From NCBI RefSeq assembly GCF_018614095.1, contig NZ_JAGGOY010000057.1, positions 1-40,032 of the forward strand: a stretch of DNA of 40,032 bases. The letters are read 5' to 3'. The position numbers and the translations under genes were made by a program. The notes below the pieces were generated by a model, which saw only the letters and a list, made by a program, of their open reading frames with translations, was not told the origin of the DNA and did no database searches. The DNA comes from Streptomyces sp. ISL-87. GTDB taxonomy: Bacteria; Actinomycetota; Actinomycetes; Streptomycetales; Streptomycetaceae. Of the stretch, positions 1 to 7,361 are shown piece by piece (the first letter of the stretch is position 1; every line of letters starts with the position of its first letter).

Positions 1-98
1 GGCCGCTCGCCGGGCCCGAGCTGCCCGCCGGGCCGGTGCCCGGGCCGCTCGCCGGGCCGCCGCAGGAGCCGCCGGCCCGGCCTGCGCCGGGGGCCTGA
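1..98 (+). CDS. C-terminal tail of an upstream gene (partial)
   Basis: The third forward frame is open from the window edge to a TGA at 96-98 and reads as a Pro/Ala/Gly-rich tail (PLAGPELPAGPVPGPLAGPP). A 16-bp direct repeat at 1-16 and 44-59 produces a repeated PLAGP element. Such low-complexity tails are common at the C termini of actinobacterial regulators and membrane proteins, but nothing here identifies the protein. The frame choice rests only on codon composition and the stop position. Confidence 0.4.
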   Translation, partial: PLAGPELPAGPVPGPLAGPPQEPPARPAPGA

Positions 99-174
99 GG
101 GCGCCCGCGCCGGCCGCCGTACCCTTGCTGAGTGCGATACGTGCACACAGCAGGTTCAACGAGGAGGCGCTGCG

Positions 175-1170
175 GTGGCTGAGCTTGGGTTTGTCCATCT
201 GGGCTTCGGGCCGGAATCCGTCGAGTACACCCGGGCCTGGGAGGAGCAGCGGCGCGTCCACGCCGCGCGCTTCGCGGACGAGATAGGCGACACCTGCCTC
301 CTGCTGGAGCACCCGCCCGTGTACACCGCCGGGCGGCGCACCGACGACAGCGAGCGGCCGCTGGACGGCACGCCCGTCGTCGACGTGGACCGCGGCGGCA
401 AGATCACCTGGCACGGCCCCGGCCAGCTGGTGGGCTACCCGATCATGAAGCTGCCCCGGCCCGTGGACGTGGTCGCACACGTCCGCCGCCTGGAGGAGGC
501 GCTGATCCGCACCGCCGCCGAGTTCGGCCTGGAGACCACCCGTGTGGAGGGACGCTCCGGTGTCTGGGTCCTCGGCGACCCCGCAGAGCGGCGCAGCCGA
601 GATGCAGCGCAGGTTGAGGGTCTCGACCGAGGGACGAGGGAGGGGCACTCGGCCGAAGCGGAGTCGAGGCGGAGCGCGACCGAAGGCGCAGAGCGGCGCA
701 GCCGAGATGCAGCTCTCGACCGAGGGACGAGGGAGGGGCACTCGGCCGAAGCGGAGTCGAGGCGGAGCGCGACCGAAGGCGCAGAGGAGCGCCCGAAGAT
801 CGGCGGCCTGTCCCTCGACTTCGACCCCCGGCTGCACGACGACGAGTTCGACGCCCGGCTGAACGGTCCCGAGTACGCCCCGTCCAACGCCGGCCAGCGC
901 CGCGAGGACCGCAAGCTCGCCGCGATCGGCATCCGCGTCGCCAAGGGCGTCACCATGCACGGCTTCGCGATCAACGTGAACCCGGACGCCACCTGGTTCG
1001 ACCGGATCATCCCCTGCGGGATCCGGGACGCCGGTGTGACCTCGCTCTCGTACGAACTGGGCCGCGAGATCACCATCGCCGAGGTGCTGCCGGTCATCGA
1101 GCGTCACCTGAAGGATGTATTGGAGCACGCGGAGCTCAGGCCCCGCGAGATCGAGCCGGCCGCCGGCTAG
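175..1170 (+). CDS. lipB: Octanoyltransferase LipB with an in-frame repeat insert
   Basis: LipB moves octanoyl groups from acyl carrier protein to the lipoyl domains of E2 and H proteins, the first step of de novo lipoate synthesis. The GTG start at 175 follows a GAGGAGG ribosome-binding site at 161-167. The family motif RGGKITWHGPGQLVGYP is present, as are the catalytic Lys247 (RKLAAIG) and Cys281 (IPCGI). At 331 residues the protein is about 65 residues longer than its usual actinobacterial relatives. The excess is residues about 137-204, two near-identical Arg/Glu/Ser-rich repeats placed between GVWVLGDP and the ERPKIGG that resumes the normal fold. Both conserved halves stay in frame, so the enzyme may still work with a disordered loop. 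lipA follows 110 bp downstream. Confidence 0.95.
   Translation: MAELGFVHLGFGPESVEYTRAWEEQRRVHAARFADEIGDTCLLLEHPPVYTAGRRTDDSERPLDGTPVVDVDRGGKITWHGPGQLVGYPIMKLPRPVDVVAHVRRLEEALIRTAAEFGLETTRVEGRSGVWVLGDPAERRSRDAAQVEGLDRGTREGHSAEAESRRSATEGAERRSRDAALDRGTREGHSAEAESRRSATEGAEERPKIGGLSLDFDPRLHDDEFDARLNGPEYAPSNAGQRREDRKLAAIGIRVAKGVTMHGFAINVNPDATWFDRIIPCGIRDAGVTSLSYELGREITIAEVLPVIERHLKDVLEHAELRPREIEPAAG
583..786 (+). repeat. Duplicated ~100-bp coding insert inside lipB
   Basis: Copy 1 spans 583-687 (105 bp) and copy 2 spans 688-780 (93 bp). They are essentially identical except that copy 2 lacks 12 bp just after GATGCAG. A 6-bp start of a third copy (GCAGAG) lies at 781-786. Both lengths are multiples of three, so the lipB frame is kept. 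The encoded peptide is rich in R, E, S and A (for example RGTREGHSAEAESRRSATEG) and resembles no part of the LipB fold. Confidence 0.9.
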
Positions 1171-1280
1171 CAACCGGGGGAATGCGTCCGGCCGCCCCCA
1201 GGTTGGCCGACGTAAGAGCGTACGAATTTACGGGCGTACCCTGGTGGGCGCCGAAGAATCGAAGTCACAGGGAGCCGGTC

Positions 1281-2228
1281 GTGTCCGCAGTCGCACCCGA
1301 CGGACGCAAGATGCTGCGCCTGGAGGTCCGTAACAGCCAGACCCCCATTGAGCGCAAGCCCGAGTGGATCAAGACCCGGGCGAAGATGGGTCCCGAGTAC
1401 ACCAAGATGCAGGCCCTGGTGAAGGGCGAAGGACTGCACACGGTGTGCCAGGAAGCCGGTTGTCCGAACATCTACGAATGCTGGGAGGACCGCGAGGCCA
1501 CCTTCCTCATCGGTGGCGACCAGTGCACCCGGCGCTGTGACTTCTGCCAGATCGACACGGGCAAGCCCGAAGCCCTGGACCGGGACGAGCCGCGCCGCGT
1601 GGGCGAGTCCGTCGTCACGATGGACCTGAACTACGCCACCATCACCGGCGTCGCCCGCGACGACCTGGCCGACGGCGGCGCCTGGCTGTACGCGGAGACC
1701 GTGCGCCAGATCCACCAGCAGACGGCGGGCCGCGAGAGCGGCCACACCAAGGTCGAACTGCTGGCCCCCGACTTCAACGCGGTCCCGGAGCTGCTGGAGG
1801 AGGTCTTCGCCTCCCGCCCCGAGGTCTTCGCGCACAACGTCGAGACGGTCCCGCGGATCTTCAAGCGGATCCGTCCGGGCTTCCGCTACGAGCGCTCGCT
1901 CGACGTGATCACCAAGGCGCGCGAGTACGGCCTGGTCACCAAGTCGAACCTGATCCTCGGCATGGGCGAGGAGCGCGAGGAGGTCAGCGAGGCCCTGCGC
2001 GACCTCCACGAGGCGGGCTGCGAGCTCATCACCATCACCCAGTACCTGCGCCCCTCGCCGCGGCACCACCCCGTCGAGCGCTGGGTGAAGCCGGCCGAGT
2101 TCGTGGAGCTGGCGAAGGAGGCCGAGGAGATCGGCTTCTCCGGTGTGATGTCGGGCCCGCTGGTCCGGTCCTCGTACCGGGCGGGACGCCTCTACCAGCA
2201 GGCGATGGAGAAGCGCGCGACGGTGTGA
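1281..2228 (+). CDS. lipA: Lipoyl synthase LipA (radical SAM)
   Basis: LipA inserts two sulfur atoms into protein-bound octanoyl chains, completing the lipoate made with LipB. The protein has 315 residues, the normal family length. The auxiliary cluster motif CQEAGCPNIYEC is followed by the radical SAM motif CTRRCDFC, and the C terminus carries the usual SGPLVRSSYRAG. The GTG at 1281 is chosen over an upstream in-frame start because it follows a purine-rich ACAGGGAG site and begins the conserved VSAVAPDGRKMLRLEVRNSQ. The products serve the E2 protein encoded near 15283-17100. A strong hairpin follows at 2295. Confidence 0.97.
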   Translation: MSAVAPDGRKMLRLEVRNSQTPIERKPEWIKTRAKMGPEYTKMQALVKGEGLHTVCQEAGCPNIYECWEDREATFLIGGDQCTRRCDFCQIDTGKPEALDRDEPRRVGESVVTMDLNYATITGVARDDLADGGAWLYAETVRQIHQQTAGRESGHTKVELLAPDFNAVPELLEEVFASRPEVFAHNVETVPRIFKRIRPGFRYERSLDVITKAREYGLVTKSNLILGMGEEREEVSEALRDLHEAGCELITITQYLRPSPRHHPVERWVKPAEFVELAKEAEEIGFSGVMSGPLVRSSYRAGRLYQQAMEKRATV

Positions 2229-2294
2229 CGCGCGCTACGCGGTGGACTCTGTGAAGTCACGCACAAAGTCTTACTAGCGGGTAACACCGCACGA

Positions 2295-2337
2295 CGCGGC
2301 CCCTAGGCTCTTTCACAGGAAGAGCCGAGGGGCCGCG
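2295..2337 (+). terminator. Hairpin terminator after lipA
   Basis: A perfect 10-bp outer stem (CGCGGCCCCT with AGGGGCCGCG) encloses a 7-bp inner stem (GGCTCTT with AAGAGCC) and a 7-nt loop. There is no long T-tract, but an AT-rich stretch follows. It lies 67 bp after the lipA stop. Confidence 0.8.
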
Positions 2338-2354
2338 TCAATATTTCATCACGT

Positions 2355-2383
2355 TTGACCGGCCGGTCATGCCCTGGTAACAC
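2355..2383 (+). promoter_or_regulatory. Putative promoter with 12-bp palindrome
   Basis: TTGACC (2355-2360) is separated by 17 bp from TAACAC (2378-2383), a fair match to a vegetative promoter. The perfect palindrome GACCGGCCGGTC at 2357-2368 overlaps the -35 element and could be an operator. It lies about 70 bp upstream of the small gene at 2453. Confidence 0.45.
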
Positions 2384-2452
2384 CAATCAGTGACGCTGTG
2401 TCCACGCACCGCACACACCATCGATGTGAGTTCCGAGAGAGGGATCGACATC

Positions 2453-2650
2453 ATGCAGGCCGCGCCCGTCCGCGCCATCGCCATTCCGTCCTTCACCGAC
2501 GCCTTCCGTGGCATCGAATCCCTGCTCATGAGCGGTGCCCGCCGCAACGCCTGGACGGCGGTACTCGAAGACCGCCGCAGAGCCAAGGATCGGGTCGAAA
2601 CCGAGCACGTACTCGAGGCCGCGGCGACCCGTACCCCGCAGGCCACGTAA
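2453..2650 (+). CDS. Small conserved hypothetical protein (65 aa)
   Basis: The ATG at 2453 follows a GAGAGAGGG ribosome-binding site. The protein begins MQAAPVRAIAIPSFTDAF and is mainly charged and helical (VLEDRRRAKDRVETEHVLEAAA), with no membrane segment or known motif. I recall a small protein at this place between lipA and the DUF4191 gene in other Streptomyces, which supports it being real. Its stop is 10 bp before the next gene, so the two are probably cotranscribed from the promoter at 2355. Function unknown. Confidence 0.75.
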   Translation: MQAAPVRAIAIPSFTDAFRGIESLLMSGARRNAWTAVLEDRRRAKDRVETEHVLEAAATRTPQAT

Positions 2651-2660
2651 ACTTCGCCTT

Positions 2661-3356
2661 ATGGCGAGGAAGTCAAACGCAGAGACTGCTGCGAACCCCG
2701 GGCGACTGAAGCAGATCGCCCTTACGTACAAGATGACGCGCAAGGCCGACCCGAAGGTCGCTTTGATCGTCGCGGGCGTGGGAATCGTCACCTTCGGTGT
2801 CTTTCTTGCGATCGGCTTCCTGATCGGCCACCCGGTCTACCTGGGCATCCTGGGCTTCCTGGTGGCGTTCCTCGCAATGGCGGTCGTCTTCGGGCGACGG
2901 GCCGAGCGGGCTGCCTTCGGGCAGATGGAGGGACAGCCGGGCGCGGCCGCGGCCGTACTGGACAACGTGGGACGGGGCTGGACGACCACCCCGGCCGTTG
3001 CGATGAACCGGAGCCAGGACATCGTCCACCGGGCCGTCGGCAAGGCGGGCGTGGTGCTGATCGCCGAGGGCAACCCGAACCGGGTCAAGGTCCTCCTCGC
3101 GGCCGAGAAGAAGAAGCTGGCCCGGATCATGCCCGACATCCCCGTGCACGACTTCATCGTGGGCACGGGCGAGGGCGAGGTCCCGCTCAAGAAGGTCCGC
3201 ACGACCCTCCTGAAGCTGCCGCGCGTGCTGGCCGGCCCGCAGATCACTCAGGTCAACGACAAGCTGCGTGCCATGGGCGACCTCATGAGCAACATGCCGC
3301 TGCCGAAGGGCCCTCTTCCCGGACGTGGTGCGCGCAGTCAGAGGCCGCGAGGCTGA
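2661..3356 (+). CDS. DUF4191 family membrane protein
   Basis: The protein has 231 residues and starts at ATG 2661 (MARKSNAETAANPGRLKQIA). After a basic N terminus there are two adjacent hydrophobic segments, VALIVAGVGIVTFGVFLAIG and a second around residues 53-78, followed by a soluble domain. That domain includes GKAGVVLIAEGNPNRVKVLL, as expected for the actinobacterial DUF4191 family. It is 10 bp downstream of the small gene at 2453. The function of the family is unknown. Its last 19 bp overlap an antisense transposase-like remnant. Confidence 0.9.
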   Translation: MARKSNAETAANPGRLKQIALTYKMTRKADPKVALIVAGVGIVTFGVFLAIGFLIGHPVYLGILGFLVAFLAMAVVFGRRAERAAFGQMEGQPGAAAAVLDNVGRGWTTTPAVAMNRSQDIVHRAVGKAGVVLIAEGNPNRVKVLLAAEKKKLARIMPDIPVHDFIVGTGEGEVPLKKVRTTLLKLPRVLAGPQITQVNDKLRAMGDLMSNMPLPKGPLPGRGARSQRPRG

Positions 3357-3793
3357 ACCACTGTTTCACCCCCTGCCGTCATGCGCATCGACGGGAGGGG
3401 GTGAAGCTCCGCCGGCGGGGTGCCCTCGCAGCCCTCCAAGACCTTCATCAGGTCCTCCCAAAGCCCAGACGACGACCACCGCTTCCAATATCCGCGAAGT
3501 CCTGTGGATCCATGACTCGCGTCGAGCTCCGTCCATGTCGCACCCGTCCGGGCCTTCTCCAGAAACACATCCAGAATGACGCGGGGAGCGAGCCCTCCCT
3601 TCTGGCGGGGCATCAGCCCACCACCAGGGAGGCGCACGGATCTTGCCACCCGATCCCAGGCGGAGTCGCAGAGGTTCGGGACGAGTCGCTCACGGTCGCG
3701 GAACCAAGCCCCCACAGGGCAGGCCAAACCCCTGTGCATGGGTGGCGGAGGCGAGGTCACCGGTGTGGCTGCGCTGTGGCGCTCGGAACACAA
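3338..3793 (-). pseudogene. DUF4096/IS5-type transposase N-terminus-like remnant
   Basis: The minus-strand frame contains a stretch resembling the N-terminal helix-turn-helix (DUF4096) of IS5/IS4-type transposases: LVPNLCDSAWDRVARSVRLP, a basic PRQKGG, then RTGATWTELDASHGSTGLRG and YWKRWSSSGLWEDLM. This matches the family pattern of a RTGxxWRxLP-like segment followed by YxxFxRWxxxGxWExL. No DDE catalytic domain follows, so it is a fragment or an accessory domain. It overlaps the 3' end of the recombinase gene in a different frame and the last bases of the DUF4191 gene. It may be a frameshifted extension of the recombinase; a coding role is uncertain. Confidence 0.5.
3365..3405 (+). terminator. 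Hairpin after the DUF4191 gene
   Basis: TTCACCCCCT (3365-3374) pairs perfectly with AGGGGGTGAA (3396-3405) across a 21-nt loop, 8 bp after the DUF4191 stop. There is no T-tract. Confidence 0.55.
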
Positions 3794-4607
3794 ACCGGGC
3801 GTTCAGCAGGTCCTCATCCATCAGCCTGCGCCGAATGTTGGGGGCAGTCCACGGCTTCCCTGAACGTGAGAACAAACCTTCAGCGTTGAGGGTCAGGGCC
3901 ACCTTGGCCCAGTTGCCCCTTTCCTTGACCGCCGCATCCCTGCCCCGACGAAGCACCGGCGCTTCGTGAAGGACGGTACATAGCGACATGCGGGAGCACT
4001 TTTCGCCACCGTCGCACTCATCCCTGACCAGTCGCTGTGCACCCTTCTTGCCCTGATTCTCGATTCGGTAGCCGAAGCGGGCCTGCCCTCCGGGGAAGCC
4101 GCCGCCTTCGGCCTTCTCTTGGATGCCCCCCTGCGTGCGACTGCGGATGTGCTCCCACTCCGCCTCCGCGTAGTCCGCATCCTTGAGTAGCTTGGTACGA
4201 CCTGCAGCCGTCGAGCTGTCGTAGTCGCCCTTGACCACAGCGACGGATACTCCGAGATCTTCGAGTTCCAAGACCCAGCGCCAGGCGCGGCCGGTCCGTC
4301 CGATGGCTCGTCCCTCGTTGACGACAACCATGTCGAAGGGGCGAGGAGCGCGCCGAGCATGGTCCATGAGTTGATTGAGAGCGCTGCGCTCGTGAGCTTC
4401 GAGGCTGCCGCTTACGCCCTCGTCGATGTATGTGCCGGCGTGGTCCCAGCCCTTGCTTTGGATGTACCGGGCGGTCTTCCGGCCGGTGTAGGCGACGCCG
4501 TAACCCTTGGCCTGTGCCGCTGTCGAGACCCGAAGGTAGTCCACAGCCCGCAGACTGCCTGAGGCTTGGGAAGTGATGTCGACGGCAGGCGTGAGAGCCT
4601 TGCCCAT
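3690..4607 (-). CDS. Serine recombinase (resolvase/integrase family)
   Basis: The protein has 305 residues with an N-terminal resolvase domain: DYLRVSTAAQ with the probable nucleophile Ser28, then YIDEGVSGS, FDMVVVNEGRAIGRTGRAW and LGVSVAVVKG. A recombinase-domain-like region follows (GGFPGGQARFGYRIE, WAKVALTLNAEG, SGKPWTAPNIRRRLMD). The start at 4607 has a GGAGG site 6 bp upstream. The usual large C-terminal zinc-ribbon and coiled-coil region of serine integrases is missing; the frame ends soon after residue 285. The gene looks less G+C-rich than its neighbours and lies between genes that I recall as neighbours elsewhere, suggesting lateral insertion. It is either a short recombinase or a truncated integrase. 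Confidence 0.82.
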   Translation of the reverse strand: MGKALTPAVDITSQASGSLRAVDYLRVSTAAQAKGYGVAYTGRKTARYIQSKGWDHAGTYIDEGVSGSLEAHERSALNQLMDHARRAPRPFDMVVVNEGRAIGRTGRAWRWVLELEDLGVSVAVVKGDYDSSTAAGRTKLLKDADYAEAEWEHIRSRTQGGIQEKAEGGGFPGGQARFGYRIENQGKKGAQRLVRDECDGGEKCSRMSLCTVLHEAPVLRRGRDAAVKERGNWAKVALTLNAEGLFSRSGKPWTAPNIRRRLMDEDLLNARFVFRAPQRSHTGDLASATHAQGFGLPCGGLVPRP

Positions 4608-4780
4608 GTCAGTCCTCCGAGACTGGCCAGACCCCGGGGTGTTAGCGCACGCCCGGGGTCACCCATGTGGGCCCAGGCTAAGGGTCGGGCCTCCGATCCG
4701 TTCCCGAACCTGAATCTTCATATTTGTTCGCCGGGTCTGCCTCGGAGGTCGCGTCGACCTTGCATTGCATACAAGACATA
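4608..4780. other. AT-richer intergenic region upstream of the recombinase
   Basis: This stretch holds the recombinase ribosome-binding site (4614-4618) and then unusually AT-rich DNA for this genome around 4710-4785. Near the right end the minus strand carries two TTGTATG copies 2 bp apart. No coding sequence is supported. It probably contains the recombinase promoter and one border of the inserted segment. Confidence 0.4.
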
Positions 4781-4820
4781 CAAAAGGGCCGCTCCGGAGA
4801 TGGTGGTTCCGGGGCGGCCC
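4781..4820 (-). terminator. Rho-independent terminator of the RDD gene
   Basis: On the minus strand a 13-bp stem (arms 4786-4798 and 4808-4820, one G-T pair) closes a 9-nt loop and is followed directly by TTTTG. It lies 35 bp after the RDD gene stop. Confidence 0.85.
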
Positions 4821-4854
4821 TCTCGGTTCGGTTCTCAGATCTCAGACATGGATC

Positions 4855-5322
4855 TCAGATACGGACTTCGACGGCGCGCGTCAGGCGGTCGTGCAGGCCG
4901 CGGCCGTCCCGGTCCCAGACCATCGCCGGGATGACCAGGGCCAGCAGTAGCGTGCGCACGACCACCCGGACGATGCCGAGGCGGCCGCCGTCCAGCGAGA
5001 CCACCCGCAGGCCCACGATTCGCTTGCCTGGCGTAAAGCCCACCGTGCCGACCGTCAGGATGCTCAGGGCCACGAAGAGGGCCAGCGTCCAGTTGCCCGT
5101 GGCCGTCGTGTTGCCGCCTGTGATCAGCCCGTATGCGATGACCTGGCAGCCGATCCAGTCGATGGCCACGGCCGCGAGCCGGCGCCCGAAGCGCGCCACG
5201 GAGCCGGGCCCCTGCTCCGGCAGCCCGAGCCGCTGGCCCCGGTAGCCGAAGTCGATGCCCATCTCCTCGGCGGCCGCGCGAGGGCCGGAGAGCCAGGATC
5301 CGATTGCTTGCCTGTTGTCCAC
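4855..5322 (-). CDS. RDD family membrane protein
   Basis: The protein has 155 residues with a GTG start at 5322 (MDNRQAIGSWLSGP). After a soluble N terminus it has the RDD signature ARFGRRLAAVAIDW, two hydrophobic segments (about residues 48-66 and 78-95), FTPGKRIVGLRVVSLDGG, and a final hydrophobic stretch ending VWDRDGRGLHDRLTRAVEV. It is divergent from glnA, a place where I recall an RDD gene in Streptomyces. RDD proteins are small polytopic proteins, some linked to ion exchange; the role of this one is unknown. It has its own terminator at 4781. Confidence 0.9.
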   Translation of the reverse strand: MDNRQAIGSWLSGPRAAAEEMGIDFGYRGQRLGLPEQGPGSVARFGRRLAAVAIDWIGCQVIAYGLITGGNTTATGNWTLALFVALSILTVGTVGFTPGKRIVGLRVVSLDGGRLGIVRVVVRTLLLALVIPAMVWDRDGRGLHDRLTRAVEVRI

Positions 5323-5370
5323 CCGACCACGGTACCGGTGGCGTCGCGGGACGCTCCGGCGGGACCCTGG

Positions 5371-5408
5371 TTAACTTGTGCGAAACAAATGGGTCATGCT
5401 TGAGAAAT
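5371..5408 (+). promoter_or_regulatory. GlnR operator upstream of glnA
   Basis: Four half-sites at the characteristic 6-bp spacing match the actinomycete GlnR pattern gTnAc-n6-GaAAc-n6-GtnAC-n6-GAAAc. They are TTAAC (5371), GAAAC (5382), GTCAT (5393) and GAAAT (5404). Each matches four or all of the conserved positions. It lies about 100 bp upstream of the glnA start, which fits nitrogen-dependent control by GlnR. Confidence 0.8.
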
Positions 5409-5427
5409 CCCGTCTGCTTATGGTCGG

Positions 5428-5451
5428 GTCAGCGTGCGGCACCGCACTGAC
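5428..5451 (+). other. Hairpin in the glnA leader
   Basis: GTGCGG and CCGCAC flank a 2-nt centre, and an outer GTCA/TGAC pair extends the structure past a 2-nt bulge. It lies between the GlnR operator and the glnA ribosome-binding site, so it may form in the leader RNA. No known riboswitch is recognised. Confidence 0.3.
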
Positions 5452-5507
5452 GCACCACGAGCTATAAAGCCCGTCCCTCCCCCGGGGCCGGGAGTAGGAG
5501 GAGTTGG

Positions 5508-6917
5508 ATGTTCCAGAACGCCGACGAAGTGAAGCAGTACATCGAGGAGAACGACGTCAAGTTCGTTGACGTCCGCTTCTGCGACCTGCCTGGTGTGATG
5601 CAGCACTTCACCATCCCGGCGCGGGCGTTCGACCCGGCGGAGGAGCTCGCCTTCGACGGCTCCTCGATCCGCGGCTTCCAGGCCATCCACGAGTCCGACA
5701 TGGCGCTGCGCGCGGACATCACGACCGCCCGCCTGGACCCGTTCCGCCGCGACAAGACGCTGAACATCAACTTCTTCATCCACGACCCGATCACGGGCGA
5801 GGCCTACAGCCGTGACCCGCGCAACATCGCGAAGAAGGCGGAGGCCTACCTCGCCTCCACCGGCATCGCCGACACCGCGTACTTCGGCCCCGAGGCCGAG
5901 TTCTACGTGTTCGACAGCGTGCGCTTCGCGACCACCGCGAACGAGGGCTTCTACCACATCGACTCCGAGGCCGGCGCCTGGAACACCGGCTCCGAGGAGA
6001 ACAACCGCGGCTACAAGGTGCGCTACAAGGGCGGCTACTTCCCGGTCGCCCCGGTCGACCACTTCGCCGACCTGCGCGCCGAGATCTCCCTCGAGCTGGA
6101 CGCCCAGGGCCTCCAGGTCGAGCGCCAGCACCACGAGGTCGGCACCGGCGGCCAGGCGGAGATCAACTACAAGTTCAACACGCTGCTCGCCGCAGCCGAC
6201 GACCTGATGCTCTTCAAGTACATCGTGAAGAACGTCGCCTGGCGCAACGGCAAGACCGCGACCTTCATGCCGAAGCCGATCTTCGGTGACAACGGCTCGG
6301 GCATGCACGTCCACCAGTCGCTGTGGGCGAACGGCGACCCGCTGTTCTACGACGAGGCCGGCTACGCGGGCCTGTCGGACACCGCCCGCTACTACATCGG
6401 CGGCATCCTCAAGCACGCCCCGTCGCTGCTGGCGTTCACCAACCCGACGGTGAACTCCTACCACCGCCTGGTGCCGGGCTTCGAGGCGCCGGTCAACATG
6501 GTGTACTCGCAGCGCAACCGCTCCGCCGCCATGCGCATCCCGATCACGGGCTCGAACCCGAAGGCCAAGCGCGTCGAGTTCCGCGCCCCGGACCCGTCCT
6601 CGAACCCGTACCTGGCGTTCGCGGCTCTCCTCCTGGCCGGCCTCGACGGTGTCAAGAACAAGATCGAGCCGATGGAGCCGATCGACAAGGACCTCTACGA
6701 GCTCTCGCCCGATGAGCACGCGAGCGTCCCGCAGGTCCCGACCAGCCTCGAGGACGTCCTCAAGGCCCTGGAGGCGGACCACGAGTACCTCCTGGCCGGC
6801 GGTGTCTTCACCCCCGACCTGATCGAGACCTGGATCGACTACAAGCGCACCCACGAGATCGCCCCGATCGCGCTGCGCCCGCACCCGCACGAGTTCGAGC
6901 TCTACTTCGACATCTAA
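5508..6917 (+). CDS. glnA: Type I glutamine synthetase GlnA
   Basis: This enzyme makes glutamine from glutamate, ammonia and ATP and is the central step of nitrogen assimilation. It has 469 residues, the standard dodecameric GSI-beta length. Metal and substrate motifs are present: FDGSSIRGF, FGPEAEFYVFD, the NGSGMHVHQSL loop and NRSAAMRIP. Tyr397 in DKDLYELSPDE sits exactly where the adenylylation site lies, so control by an adenylyltransferase is expected. The ATG at 5508 follows an AGGAGGAG site. A GlnR operator lies upstream and a strong terminator downstream, so it is probably monocistronic. Confidence 0.98.
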   Translation: MFQNADEVKQYIEENDVKFVDVRFCDLPGVMQHFTIPARAFDPAEELAFDGSSIRGFQAIHESDMALRADITTARLDPFRRDKTLNINFFIHDPITGEAYSRDPRNIAKKAEAYLASTGIADTAYFGPEAEFYVFDSVRFATTANEGFYHIDSEAGAWNTGSEENNRGYKVRYKGGYFPVAPVDHFADLRAEISLELDAQGLQVERQHHEVGTGGQAEINYKFNTLLAAADDLMLFKYIVKNVAWRNGKTATFMPKPIFGDNGSGMHVHQSLWANGDPLFYDEAGYAGLSDTARYYIGGILKHAPSLLAFTNPTVNSYHRLVPGFEAPVNMVYSQRNRSAAMRIPITGSNPKAKRVEFRAPDPSSNPYLAFAALLLAGLDGVKNKIEPMEPIDKDLYELSPDEHASVPQVPTSLEDVLKALEADHEYLLAGGVFTPDLIETWIDYKRTHEIAPIALRPHPHEFELYFDI

Positions 6918-6940
6918 GCCGTAGAGCGGTAGCACGACTG

Positions 6941-6975
6941 AGGGCCGCCACCCCGGATTCCGGGGTGGCGGCCCT
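6941..6975 (+). terminator. Terminator of glnA
   Basis: A perfect 16-bp stem (AGGGCCGCCACCCCGG with its complement at 6960-6975) with a 3-nt loop, followed by TTCGTCT, 23 bp after the glnA stop. Confidence 0.92.
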
Positions 6976-7043
6976 TTCGTCTGCGTCCGTCGTATTTCGG
7001 GGTACCTGCGGCGCCGGGGTGGGGCGGGGGATAGCTTCGGGGG

Positions 7044-7361
7044 ATGGATGATCAGTGGAAGACGATCGGTGCGCTAGCGGCGCGGTTCGACGAGCACGAC
7101 CGTGAGCGCGGGATGGCGCACGAGGAGAGTGTGACCCTGCAGATCCTCAAGATCGGGGAGGAGTTCGGGGAGGCCGCGCAGGCTGTCATCGGGGCCAAGG
7201 GCACCAATCCGCGCAAGGGGAACTCGCATACGTGGGGCGACGTCGAGGCGGAGGTCGCCGACGTCATCGTGACGGCCATGGTGGCCCTCGCCCGGATGCG
7301 GCCCGACGCCGCCGCGTTCTTCGCCGAGCAGCTCAGGCTGAAGTCGGACCGTTTCCTCTGA
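7044..7361 (+). CDS. MazG-like nucleotide pyrophosphohydrolase
   Basis: The protein has 105 residues and the all-alpha NTP pyrophosphohydrolase pattern: an ILKIGEEFGEAAQAVIG helix with the EExxE metal-binding arrangement, then DVEAEVADVIVTAMVAL, whose ExxD completes the site. This family hydrolyses NTPs or dNTPs to monophosphates and is often a house-cleaning enzyme. The substrate of this single-domain form cannot be read from sequence. The ATG at 7044 follows a GGGGGA site. Its 3' end overlaps the convergent TetR gene by 29 bp. Confidence 0.85.
   Translation: MDDQWKTIGALAARFDEHDRERGMAHEESVTLQILKIGEEFGEAAQAVIGAKGTNPRKGNSHTWGDVEAEVADVIVTAMVALARMRPDAAAFFAEQLRLKSDRFL

Noticed and set aside
2281..2345. 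Possible riboswitch between lipA and the small gene
   Set aside because: The structure is a simple long hairpin directly after a stop codon and is better explained as a terminator.
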